A model generated the notes under the pieces. It was given only the letters and a program-made list of their open reading frames with translations. It searched no databases and had not been told where the DNA came from. A stretch of DNA of 64,000 bases from JAIQFF01 sp963725615. Lineage in GTDB: Bacteria; Acidobacteriota; Terriglobia; Terriglobales; Acidobacteriaceae. The stretch's first letter is position 1. Each line of letters starts with the position of its first letter. Position numbers and translations under genes: made by a program. Below, piece after piece: positions 36,770-44,598 of the stretch. The stretch lies in assembly GCA_963725615.1 (NCBI GenBank), contig CAVRZO010000030.1, positions 23,254 through 87,253 of the forward strand. The letters run 5' to 3'.

Positions 36770-38842
36770 GTGAGCACAGAACACATGGACAAGCCATCCC
36801 ACACGAAGCCTTGGAACGCCGGCGCGCTTCTGATCCTGGGCCTGGGCTCCGGAATTTTCGCCGGCTTCGTCGAAGGCGTGGGGCTCATGATCTTCCAGCG
36901 AATCAACTGGGCGCGCTGGGGCCCGATGATGCACGTGTCCTGGGAGATCATTTGGATTTCTCCCATCGTGGACGCGATTCTCTTCCTGTCGCTCGCCCTG
37001 GTCTGCCTTGTCGTGTCTCGACTCTCACCTCGTCTTCCCGTAATGCGAGCGCTGATTTTTCTGCTGACATTTCTCGGCGTGTACGACTGGCTCACCTTGA
37101 CCAGCCGCCTTTTCTTGCGCGCTTGCCTTCTCCTGGCCTTGGGCGTTGCCGTGGCCTTTGCCCGTTGGTGTGGAAAGCGGGAAGGCGGGTTCCTGCAATT
37201 CTGGAAGAGGGCGACGCCATCGCTGGTCGCAGCCTGGGTACTCACGTTCGCCGGAGTTCAAGGCGGCAAATGGCTGCATGAAAGAAATGTGGTGGCAAAT
37301 CTTCCGTCAACTATGCAGGGCACGCCCAACGTGCTGGTCGTTGTCGTGGATACATTGCGCGCCGACCATGTGTCTTCTTATGGCTACTCTCGTCTCACCA
37401 CTCCGAATCTGGATCGCCTGGCGGCGCAGGGGGTTCGCTTCGAAAATGCAATTTCGCCTTGCTCGTGGAGCCTGCCTTCGCATGTTTCGCTGCTGACCGG
37501 CCTGTACCAGTTCGAGCACGGTGTTGGAAGCGTGCAGCCGGAACCGTGGTTGGGATGGGGTAATACAGGCTTGGGCGGCTTTTCCACGCTGGGAGAGGCG
37601 CTCGAGCAAAGAGGCTATCGCACCGGAGCATTCTCGGCGAACCGAACCTACTTCTCTCGCGACCTGGGCTTTGGCCGGGGATTTGTCCACTTCGAAGATT
37701 ATTTTCACTCTCCCAGCGACGCGTTCGTGCGCACGCTCTACGGCAGGGAGTTTGCGCGTATCTATCTCAAGCGCAGCGAGCATAGCCTGGTCAAGCGCAC
37801 GCTGCGCAGGCTTGGCTTCACATCTCTGCTCGATCAGGATGCGGAAGGCTCCGGCAGTTACGGCGGCGCCTTCGGCGTTCGTAAACGCGCCGACGTCGTC
37901 AATCAAGAAGTGATGGATTGGATTGATCGCGATCGCCAGCGGGCCTTTTTCGCCTTTCTGAACTATTTCGATGTGCACGATCCCTACGGCGGGCCGCGGG
38001 CCTATCCCAAACCTTCATGGCCGCAGCAAACCGACCTGGACGCATACGACAACGGCGTGAAGTACGTGGACGACAACATCGGGCAACTGATGGAGGAACT
38101 GCGCCGGCGCGGTCTGTCGAATAATACGCTCGTGATCGTCACCTCCGATCACGGCGAAGCGCTGGGACAGCATCATCTGAGAACCCACGGCAAGGCGCTC
38201 TACTGGGAGCAGATCCATGTGCCGCTGGTGGTCTGGTATCCCGGGCACATACCGGCGGGGGTTACGGTAACGGCGCCGGTGAGCAACGCTGCAATCCCTT
38301 CCACGATCATGGACCTCCTCGGCGCGCAAAGACCATTTCCGTCGTCTTCTTTGAGCACACTTTGGCAAACTGGCGGCGTACCCAACTGGGCTGATCCGCT
38401 TTCCGAGCTCGCGCGCAACGCCATTTCGGATAAAGAGGACCAGGCGGCAAGGTCGCTGGTTCCCACTTCCAGCACCGGCGCGATGAAATCGCTGGTGACA
38501 GAACGATGGCAACTCATCACGCATGAAACCATGGGTGATCAGCTCTACGATTGGGTGCTAGACCCGGCTGAGTCCAACAACTTCGCACCGACACCGCAGG
38601 GCCAGAGCCACAGCGAGCGACTTGAAGTTGCGGATAGCCGACGTGATGAAGCAGCAGAAGTAGAAGAACAATGTAGGCGCGAGCGCCCCGCTCGTGCAGG
38701 AAATTGCCACAGACCACGTGGGGACAGCCGCCCTCGGCTGTCCAGTCGAGCGCAGCTCGACAGCGTTCGCCAACGCAAGAATTCGCGGAGCTTCGCTCCG
38801 CCGGACAGCCGAGGGCGACTGTCCCCACGTGGTCTGTGCTAA
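36770..38842 (+). CDS. Membrane-anchored alkaline-phosphatase-superfamily enzyme (sulfatase-like)
   Basis: A 690-residue protein. The N-terminal 160 residues hold about four membrane segments. The enzyme domain opens with NVLVVVVDTLRADHVSSYGY, giving the first metal-binding Asp, and later has VIVTSDHGEALGQH with the second metal site. The nucleophile region is CSWSLPSHVSLLTG: the formylglycine Cys of true sulfatases (CxPSR) is Ser, so phosphoglycerol-transferase or phosphodiesterase action is as likely as sulfatase action. Residues from about 646 to the end are encoded by an intergenic-type repeat. GTG 36770 or ATG 36785 may start it. Confidence 0.8.
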   Translation: MSTEHMDKPSHTKPWNAGALLILGLGSGIFAGFVEGVGLMIFQRINWARWGPMMHVSWEIIWISPIVDAILFLSLALVCLVVSRLSPRLPVMRALIFLLTFLGVYDWLTLTSRLFLRACLLLALGVAVAFARWCGKREGGFLQFWKRATPSLVAAWVLTFAGVQGGKWLHERNVVANLPSTMQGTPNVLVVVVDTLRADHVSSYGYSRLTTPNLDRLAAQGVRFENAISPCSWSLPSHVSLLTGLYQFEHGVGSVQPEPWLGWGNTGLGGFSTLGEALEQRGYRTGAFSANRTYFSRDLGFGRGFVHFEDYFHSPSDAFVRTLYGREFARIYLKRSEHSLVKRTLRRLGFTSLLDQDAEGSGSYGGAFGVRKRADVVNQEVMDWIDRDRQRAFFAFLNYFDVHDPYGGPRAYPKPSWPQQTDLDAYDNGVKYVDDNIGQLMEELRRRGLSNNTLVIVTSDHGEALGQHHLRTHGKALYWEQIHVPLVVWYPGHIPAGVTVTAPVSNAAIPSTIMDLLGAQRPFPSSSLSTLWQTGGVPNWADPLSELARNAISDKEDQAARSLVPTSSTGAMKSLVTERWQLITHETMGDQLYDWVLDPAESNNFAPTPQGQSHSERLEVADSRRDEAAEVEEQCRRERPARAGNCHRPRGDSRPRLSSRAQLDSVRQRKNSRSFAPPDSRGRLSPRGLC
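38708..38838. repeat. CCACGTGGGGACAGCCG inverted repeat, copy 2 (inside a CDS end)
   Basis: Ends CACAGACCACGTGG and CCACGTGGTCTGTG are perfect reverse complements and inner parts pair as in copy 1. The element lies within the last 135 bases of the sulfatase-like gene, whose stop codon (38840-38842) comes just after it. Confidence 0.85.
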
Positions 38843-38894
38843 CCGTCTGCAAATTGAAGATTGGAGAATTGAGAACGTGGGACCAGAAAAAATT

Positions 38895-38922
38895 AAGAGG
38901 CAGGTAGCCATACCTGCCTCTT
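38895..38922. terminator. 12-base perfect hairpin, terminator-like
   Basis: AAGAGGCAGGTA (38895-38906) and TACCTGCCTCTT (38911-38922) pair perfectly with a four-base loop. It is followed by TTTC at most on the plus strand, while the opposite strand shows AATTTTTT after the stem. It lies 52 bases after the sulfatase-like stop and probably ends that transcript. Confidence 0.6.
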
Positions 38923-39054
38923 TCGTGGGGTGAACTCTTAAAACCTCGGCCGGGGAAGGCCGAGCCCTGAGTTCTCAATCGCTGCCTCAAGGTAACCGCA
39001 ACAATAAACGGGCGCAATACTGCGAAAGCACTAGAACCTGCGAGGGCTGCGCCA

Positions 39055-39085
39055 CTCAATCGCGGTTGTTGTGACCGCGATTGAG
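39055..39085. promoter_or_regulatory. 12-base perfect hairpin upstream of the POTRA gene
   Basis: CTCAATCGCGGT (39055-39066) pairs with ACCGCGATTGAG (39074-39085) around a seven-base loop. No T-run follows. A further stem, TCGGCC/GGCCGA at 38946-38963, precedes it. Located about 50 bases before the chosen start, it may control the leader RNA of the gene or end upstream transcription. Confidence 0.4.
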
Positions 39086-39138
39086 CGATGACGATTGCCC
39101 AATGTCGGAAACGCGAGGAAGGAGCCTATAATGCCGTA

Positions 39139-40050
39139 ATGCGCTGTCGGTTCGGACAGCTTATTGTCTTGGCCATCGCCTACAGTGTAAGTTGGCATCC
39201 GCCCACTCGTGCACAGGTTGCTGCCACGATTTCCAATACTCAAGACAGTGAAGCATGTCCTTCGGCGCCCTCGTCCGGCCACAGCCAATCCTCCGCCCCT
39301 CAAGTAGCCATCGCCGAGCTAGACTTCGATGGCAAGCTGCAAATGCCGCCTGAGGAGCAGACCCAACTTTCCGCGTCGCTCAAGCGGCAAGCCTTCTCTG
39401 GTGATGTTGATGAGGTTGTAAGCGGAATCGTCGAGAGGGTCCGCGCAGCCTGGCAGAATCTCGGGCACTTTGATGTGCAGGCACAGGCCGACGCAAAGGT
39501 GTTGAGCAGCAATCCGCTCAGTCAGCGGATCGCAGTTTCAGTTCACGTGGACGAGGGCCAGCAATATCGCTTGGAGAAAATTACATTCAAGGGCAACAAG
39601 GAAATCACCAACCTACAAGCCTTGCGGAGCCAGTTCCCATTGAAGGACGGTGACGTCTTCGGCCGCGCCGCGGTCAGCCAGGGCCTCGAAAACTTGCGCT
39701 TTGCCTATCTCCAATTGGGCCACCTCAACTTTACGTCTTTTCCCAAGACACAGTTTAACGATGACGTACAGACGGTTTTGCTTGAGGTAGATATCGATGA
39801 AGGCAAGAGGTTTTACATAAGTAGTGTCAGCTTCTTGGGTTTGCACGAGCGTCCTTCCGAGGCCCTGTTGAACGACGTGCAGCTAGACCCGGGCAAGGTC
39901 TACGACCAGAGGCTGGTCGATCTCTTCCTCGAACAGATTATCCCTTCGGTGCCGTCTGCGTCGCGTAAATCACGTGTGCAGCAGCAACTCGATGAGCGAG
40001 CAGGGACGGTTGCGATTACGTTCGACCTGCGGACTTGCCCAGCTGAGTAA
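39139..40050 (+). CDS. Exported protein with two POTRA-like domains
   Basis: A 303-residue protein with a signal peptide (MRCRFGQLIVLAIAYSVSW..TRAQ). Two domains of about 80 residues each resemble POTRA modules of BamA/TamA proteins. The first has VDEGQQYRLEKITFKGNKEI and PLKDGDVFGRAAV. The second has VDIDEGKRFYISSVSFLG and LDPGKVYDQRL. No membrane beta-barrel follows, so it may be a periplasmic partner of a barrel encoded elsewhere. AAGGAG at 39119 fits a three-codon frame (ATG CCG TAA) at 39131, whose stop overlaps this ATG. An in-frame ATG at 39088 is the alternative start. Confidence 0.72.
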   Translation: MRCRFGQLIVLAIAYSVSWHPPTRAQVAATISNTQDSEACPSAPSSGHSQSSAPQVAIAELDFDGKLQMPPEEQTQLSASLKRQAFSGDVDEVVSGIVERVRAAWQNLGHFDVQAQADAKVLSSNPLSQRIAVSVHVDEGQQYRLEKITFKGNKEITNLQALRSQFPLKDGDVFGRAAVSQGLENLRFAYLQLGHLNFTSFPKTQFNDDVQTVLLEVDIDEGKRFYISSVSFLGLHERPSEALLNDVQLDPGKVYDQRLVDLFLEQIIPSVPSASRKSRVQQQLDERAGTVAITFDLRTCPAE

Positions 40051-40090
40051 GGACGGAAACGGCGGGGTTGGCAGGCCGCGTGACGGGAAT

Positions 40091-41782
40091 CTAGTAGCTG
40101 CCGAGCGCTGTAATTCCTTTCGATTCCACGCATTCATAGGCGCGGCCCGGGGCGAGGTTCTTGTGCTCCTCGGTACCGCCGTTTGGCCAGTCGATCACCA
40201 GGCGATCAATTCTGTCTCGTTTCCCCAGACCAAAGGTCAAAGGAAGTTCGGACTGCGACAGGTAACTCGATCCGCCTTTCACCATACGCACCTGGCTGGT
40301 GTCGCCATGAAAAATACGAACCCGGGCTCCGATGGCGTCGCGATTCGATTTAGTGCCGACCAGTCGAATGCGAACGCTCTTGTTTCCGCCTAGCTGATCG
40401 TTGCGGTAGAGGTAGGCGGGACCGTTGTTTGTCGTGATCAGCAGATCAAGATCGCCGTCGCGATCAAAATCGCCGTAGGCCAGTCCACGCCCGACCTTGG
40501 GCTGTGCGAAACCGCCGCCGACTTCGGCGGCCACGTCATGAAATCTCCCCTGGCCATCGTTGAGAAACAACTGAGGCGGTTGCGCGTAACCGACTCCGCG
40601 AACATTGCGCACAGTATCGTCAATATGTCCGTTCACTACGGCCAGGTCGAGCACGCCATCGAGGTCGGCGTCGAGAAAAGTGCAACCGAATCCCAGCTTG
40701 TCCTTGGAGGCGAGCCCAACGCCGGTCTGAGCGGCGACGTCTACGTAATTTCCGCCGCCGGAGGCACGGTAGAGACCGATCATTTCATTGTCGAAGTTAG
40801 TGATGGCCACGCCCGGAGTTCCCGAGTTATTGAAGTCGGCGACGTCAACGCCCATGCCAGCGCGGGCTTTGCCCTCGGCGCTGAATGCGATTCCGGCATC
40901 CACGGCAACATCCTTGAATGTGCCGTTACGCTGGTTGCGATAGAGCTTGTTGGGTTGCGTATCGTTCGCGACCAGCAAATCCGGCCAGCTGTCCTGATCG
41001 TAGTCCAAGAGCGCCACTCCCAGTGACTTCGAACTGCTGTCGAAGATGCCGCTGGTCGGCGTGACGTCTTCAAATTTTCCGTTGCCCAGGTTGCGAAACA
41101 GCCAGCAGGTTTCCCCACGGTAGGCCTCTGGAGTGCAGTAGGATTTGTTCTTTCCGTCCAGACTGCAAAAAACATCGTGCTCGGGAGACCACTTCACGTA
41201 GTTGCAAACGAACAGATCCAGCAACCCGTCGCGATCGAAGTCAAACCAGAGCGCGGAGGTGCTGAACGCCTGCCGGCCGCCCAGTCCGCTGGCCTTGGTG
41301 ACGTCCCGGAACGTGCCTTTGCCCGTATTCTTGAACAACACATTCTGCCCGACGCAGGTCACGAGGATGTCGGGATACCCGTCGTTGTCATAGTCTCCGA
41401 CTGCGACTCCCATGCCGTACATTTCGATATCAAGCCCGGCGCTGCGCGTAACGTCGGAGAATGTCCCGTTACGATTGTTGCGATAGAGCTTGAGCGTGCT
41501 GCGTTCGCGTTTATGGCCGGGCCAGTCCGTACCATTGATCAGAAGAATGTCCTGCCAGCCATCGCCGTCGTAATCCAGAAAGGCGCAACCCGCGCCGAGA
41601 GTTTCAGGCAACAGCTTGCCGCCATAGGCGCCGCTGTTGTGACGGAATTGCACGCCGGCGCCGGCAGTCACGTCAACCAAGCGGAAGCCGGGACCAGATG
41701 GAGGTGCGCCGAACGCGTCCAGTAACAAACCCGAAGTCGATGCCAGGCCGGCCACGCCCCACAGAAAGTCGCGCCGGTTCAC
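40091..41782 (-). CDS. CRTAC1-family FG-GAP repeat protein, Tat-exported
   Basis: A 563-residue exported protein. The start MNRRDFLWGVAGLAS is a twin-arginine signal. The body has about seven FG-GAP/VCBS blades with calcium-type loops such as DYDGDGWQDILL, DYDNDGYPDILV, DFDRDGLLDLFV and DADLDGVLDLAV, implying a seven-bladed propeller. The last 70 residues match the ASPIC/UnbV domain (GARVRIFHGDTSQVRMVKGGSSYLSQ). Function in bacteria is unknown; a binding role at the cell surface is inferred. Its start overlaps the regulator gene by four bases (ATGA). Confidence 0.87.
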   Translation of the reverse strand: MNRRDFLWGVAGLASTSGLLLDAFGAPPSGPGFRLVDVTAGAGVQFRHNSGAYGGKLLPETLGAGCAFLDYDGDGWQDILLINGTDWPGHKRERSTLKLYRNNRNGTFSDVTRSAGLDIEMYGMGVAVGDYDNDGYPDILVTCVGQNVLFKNTGKGTFRDVTKASGLGGRQAFSTSALWFDFDRDGLLDLFVCNYVKWSPEHDVFCSLDGKNKSYCTPEAYRGETCWLFRNLGNGKFEDVTPTSGIFDSSSKSLGVALLDYDQDSWPDLLVANDTQPNKLYRNQRNGTFKDVAVDAGIAFSAEGKARAGMGVDVADFNNSGTPGVAITNFDNEMIGLYRASGGGNYVDVAAQTGVGLASKDKLGFGCTFLDADLDGVLDLAVVNGHIDDTVRNVRGVGYAQPPQLFLNDGQGRFHDVAAEVGGGFAQPKVGRGLAYGDFDRDGDLDLLITTNNGPAYLYRNDQLGGNKSVRIRLVGTKSNRDAIGARVRIFHGDTSQVRMVKGGSSYLSQSELPLTFGLGKRDRIDRLVIDWPNGGTEEHKNLAPGRAYECVESKGITALGSY

Positions 41783-42408
41783 GGAAGATCTACCAGGCCA
41801 TTGCGAATCGCATAGACCACCAGTTCGGCAGTCTTGTGGATTCCGAGAGCGTCCATGATGTTGGCGCGATGTACGGCGACGGTGTTTGCGCTCAGGTCGA
41901 GCACGGTGGCGATCTCTTTGTTGGATTTTCCTTCTACAATCATTTGGAGAATTTCAAGTTCGCGCGGGGTGAGATGGTCGTCGCGGTCACCTTTCAGCGC
42001 AGCCGGACGACTGAGCTGCGAATCCAGAACGGTTTCTCCCGCCACCACCTTCCGAATCGCCGCCCCTAGTTCGAGGTCCACGGCATTTTTCAGAACGTAT
42101 CCGCGGGCGCCCGCATCCAGGGCCTGGCGAACCAGGGTTTCCTCCGGATGCATGCTCAGCATCAGCACCAGGGTTTCCGGCTGCTGCTCGAGAATTTTGC
42201 GGGTGGCCTGCAGACCATTCATGTTCGGCATGGCGCAGTCCATGACTACCACATTGGGCTGAAGCTCTTTGGCAAGGCGAACGGCTTCCGCGCCGTCGCC
42301 GGCTTCACCCGTGACCTCGATATCCGGCTCGTCTTCCAGAATGCGGCGGAATCCGCGGCGCACCAGGCTGTGGTCATCCACCAGCAGGACAGAAATTTTA
42401 TTCGGCAT
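41779..42408 (-). CDS. LuxR/NarL-type response regulator
   Basis: Two-component regulator of 209 residues. The receiver domain has acidic residues at LLVDDHS, the phospho-acceptor Asp in VVVMDCAMPNMNG near residue 56, and the conserved Lys in YVLKNAV. The DNA-binding HTH is LTPRELEILQMIVEGKSNKEIATVL with ANTVAVHRANIM near residues 147-190. It overlaps the histidine kinase gene by 11 bases and the FG-GAP protein gene by four, so kinase, regulator and exported protein form one translationally coupled group. Confidence 0.93.
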   Translation of the reverse strand: MPNKISVLLVDDHSLVRRGFRRILEDEPDIEVTGEAGDGAEAVRLAKELQPNVVVMDCAMPNMNGLQATRKILEQQPETLVLMLSMHPEETLVRQALDAGARGYVLKNAVDLELGAAIRKVVAGETVLDSQLSRPAALKGDRDDHLTPRELEILQMIVEGKSNKEIATVLDLSANTVAVHRANIMDALGIHKTAELVVYAIRNGLVDLP

Positions 42409-43879
42409 GCGACTCCAGAGTCTCTCCTGATTTTTCTCCCATTTTGTCCCGGGGCACGGTCAAGCGGACCAGAGTGCCGCTCGGCATTGGCCGGGAAAAT
42501 TCGATCGCCCCGCCCAGCAGTTCCGCACGCTCCCGCATCGCCACCAGCCCAATGCCCTGCTTGGCGGATTGCGTCACAAATCCGCTGCCGTGATCTTCCA
42601 CTTCCACTTCCAGCGACTTGGGCAAATATCGCAAACGCACCCAGGCTTCTCCGGCTCCGGAGTGCCGCGTGACATTGTTCAACGCTTCCTGCACCACGCG
42701 ATATACATGAATAGCAGCATTTCCATCCACGGGATAGGCCGTACCCGATTTCTCATAGGATATGTGAATGCCCGCCTGCCGTTCCACCACCGGCAAATAC
42801 CAGTCGAGGGTGCTTTCCAGGCCGGTCTCGTCCAGCATGACGGGATGCAACGCCTGGGAAAGACTGCGCACCTTGTCGAGCGTGGTCTGCGCGATCTCGG
42901 CCACCTCGCGCAACTCGGCACGCAATGGGGAACCCTCCGGAACCTGATTTCCGGCGCGGGACAGCATTGCGCCCACCGCCGTCAGAATCTGCCCGAACTC
43001 GTCGTGCAGGTCGCGAGAGATGTGGCGCAGAGTGGATTCCTGCGTCGAAATCAGTTGCTGCGCCAGCTCGCTGCGTTGTGCGGACAGCGCGGCCAATTGC
43101 GCAAACAACTGCCGGTTGGAGCGGATCGAATAAAGGCCCGTAAGCAGGATCGCCACCAGCGTGAGGGTGAGGAAGAGATAGACCTGACGCTGCACGCGGT
43201 CATAAATCTGGGCAATGCGCAGGGCCGCCTGCTCTTCGCTCTCGTTGTTCTGCACCAGCAGGCGGGCAACCGCCGTGCTCAACGCGGCCTGTCGCGCCTG
43301 CAACGAAAGCTGGATCTGGGTACGCGCCTCGTCCGGCTTGCCGCTCGCGGCCACGGCAAAGGTTCGGTCGACGGCGTCCCAGAACTGGGCCATGGAATTT
43401 TTCAAATACTGGCGCTGTTCAGGAGTACGGTCAGCCACGGCAACCTGCTCCTCTTGACGCAGGGCGTCGTTCAAGTCATCCCGTACTCGCTGGAATTGCG
43501 CCGACCATGCGGTCAACGGATAGGGCCCGTTGTTATCCAGCATGTCACGCATAGCCAGCGCCAGAGTGTTGAGATCGTTTTGGATACGAAGAAGTTGCAG
43601 GGAGTCTTTGCGGTTGCGGGCCACCAGGTTGTTCTGCAGCTCCCGCAGGCCCGAGATCTGCCACGTGATGTAGACCGAACAGGCCACCACCGCGCCCAGC
43701 GTAATGATGAGTCCCAAGAAGAGTCCCGGAGTCGGCGACCGGTGAGGCGCAGGTGGACGCGGCACGAACCGAGGATACAATGCGCTGGCTTCAAGTTCCA
43801 CTGCCGGCGTTGATATGAGCTGGGATTCGGAAGGCAATTGGCAATTGGCAATTAGCAGTTGGCAATTCGTAATTTGCAT
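42398..43879 (-). CDS. Membrane histidine kinase (NarX/DegS type)
   Basis: A 493-residue sensor. Two membrane segments (LFLGLIITLGAVVACSVYITW near 53-73 and VYLFLTLTLVAILLTGLYSI near 232-251) enclose a helical periplasmic domain. The dimerisation domain has ISRDLHDEFGQIL with the phospho-accepting His. The ATPase part has VVQEALNNVTRHS, DHGSGF and GIGLVAMRERAELLGG. The annotated start ATG 43879 makes the first 15 residues (ITNCQLLIANCQLP) from a CAATTGGCAATT repeat; TTG at 43837 may be the true start. It pairs with the next regulator gene. Confidence 0.9.
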   Translation of the reverse strand: MQITNCQLLIANCQLPSESQLISTPAVELEASALYPRFVPRPPAPHRSPTPGLFLGLIITLGAVVACSVYITWQISGLRELQNNLVARNRKDSLQLLRIQNDLNTLALAMRDMLDNNGPYPLTAWSAQFQRVRDDLNDALRQEEQVAVADRTPEQRQYLKNSMAQFWDAVDRTFAVAASGKPDEARTQIQLSLQARQAALSTAVARLLVQNNESEEQAALRIAQIYDRVQRQVYLFLTLTLVAILLTGLYSIRSNRQLFAQLAALSAQRSELAQQLISTQESTLRHISRDLHDEFGQILTAVGAMLSRAGNQVPEGSPLRAELREVAEIAQTTLDKVRSLSQALHPVMLDETGLESTLDWYLPVVERQAGIHISYEKSGTAYPVDGNAAIHVYRVVQEALNNVTRHSGAGEAWVRLRYLPKSLEVEVEDHGSGFVTQSAKQGIGLVAMRERAELLGGAIEFSRPMPSGTLVRLTVPRDKMGEKSGETLESHAE

Positions 43880-43925
43880 CTGAGGGCGTGGCGCCAGACC
43901 AAGTGCTAATTGCCAATTGCTACTT
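43835..43925. repeat. CAATTGGCAATTAGC inverted repeat over a gene start
   Basis: GCAATTGGCAATTGGC..TTAGCAGTTGGC at the left and GTGCTAATTGCCAATTGC at the right face each other around a G/C-rich centre. The left arm lies in the first codons of the kinase gene and the right arm touches the stop codon of the upstream small exported protein gene at 43920. Confidence 0.7.
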
Positions 43926-44411
43926 GCTGCTCGAGGGGGCGTCCAAATCCTGCGGGAACGACTTGAAGCTTACATCGCGCGATTTTGAAGTAGTTTTCTT
44001 GTCTGCATCAGTGTTGGTTTGAATCAGGGTGCCTTTCAGCAGGTAATAAGCCTCGTCGCCGGGTTTCTTTCCCGGCCCGCGTTCGATGGTGCCCTTGAAT
44101 TCGTACCACACCCCGTGCACGGTCTGCGTGGTGAAAGTCAGGTTCTGGCCATCGAGTTTGCCGGACTTAAAGAACAGATCGAGAAACTCGCCACGATCGC
44201 TTTCCAGGTCGCCGTAGCGTGAGATAAAACCGGTCACGTTACCCTTGTCTTCGACCGTGAGTTGCACGAATTCGCCGTCCTGCAGGAAGGAATACATGCC
44301 GGAATAGTCGTTGGCTGGCTTTGGAGCGGGGGGAGTTGGCGCGGGATTCTGTCCGCTCGAGAGCATGCAAGTCAGCAGCAGAGCGGCGACGATGAAGTAC
44401 GGCCTGACCAT
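43920..44411 (-). CDS. Small exported protein of unknown function
   Basis: A 163-residue protein with a cleavable signal (MVRPYFIVAALLLTCMLSSGQ) and a Pro-rich linker (NPAPTPPAPKPAND). The globular part is predicted beta-rich, with YSGMYSFLQDGEFVQLTVEDKGNVTGFISRYGD and TFTTQTVHGVWYEFKG, looking like a small lipocalin-type or META-like barrel. It lies just upstream of the kinase-regulator-FG-GAP genes on the same strand, 40 bases before the kinase ATG, and may belong to that unit. Confidence 0.7.
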   Translation of the reverse strand: MVRPYFIVAALLLTCMLSSGQNPAPTPPAPKPANDYSGMYSFLQDGEFVQLTVEDKGNVTGFISRYGDLESDRGEFLDLFFKSGKLDGQNLTFTTQTVHGVWYEFKGTIERGPGKKPGDEAYYLLKGTLIQTNTDADKKTTSKSRDVSFKSFPQDLDAPSSSK

Positions 44412-44598
44412 GTCGTATTAAAGCATGGAAAGCGGGTTCGATGTGGGCAGGGGCGTCCAGGCCCGTGCTGGCGGCGGGACGGGCGGGGACGCCCGTCCTC
44501 CAACTGGGTTCCGAATCAGGACAACGTCCGTCCAAGCGAGTTTCTAGGGCCAAGAACGCAAGATATAATTAGGTCTGCGTGTGTCTCCGGTCTACTGA

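Noticed and set aside
38925..39090. tmRNA, SRP RNA or cyclic-di-GMP riboswitch in the structured gap
   Set aside because: Characteristic conserved sequences of these RNAs could not be found; only generic stems are present.
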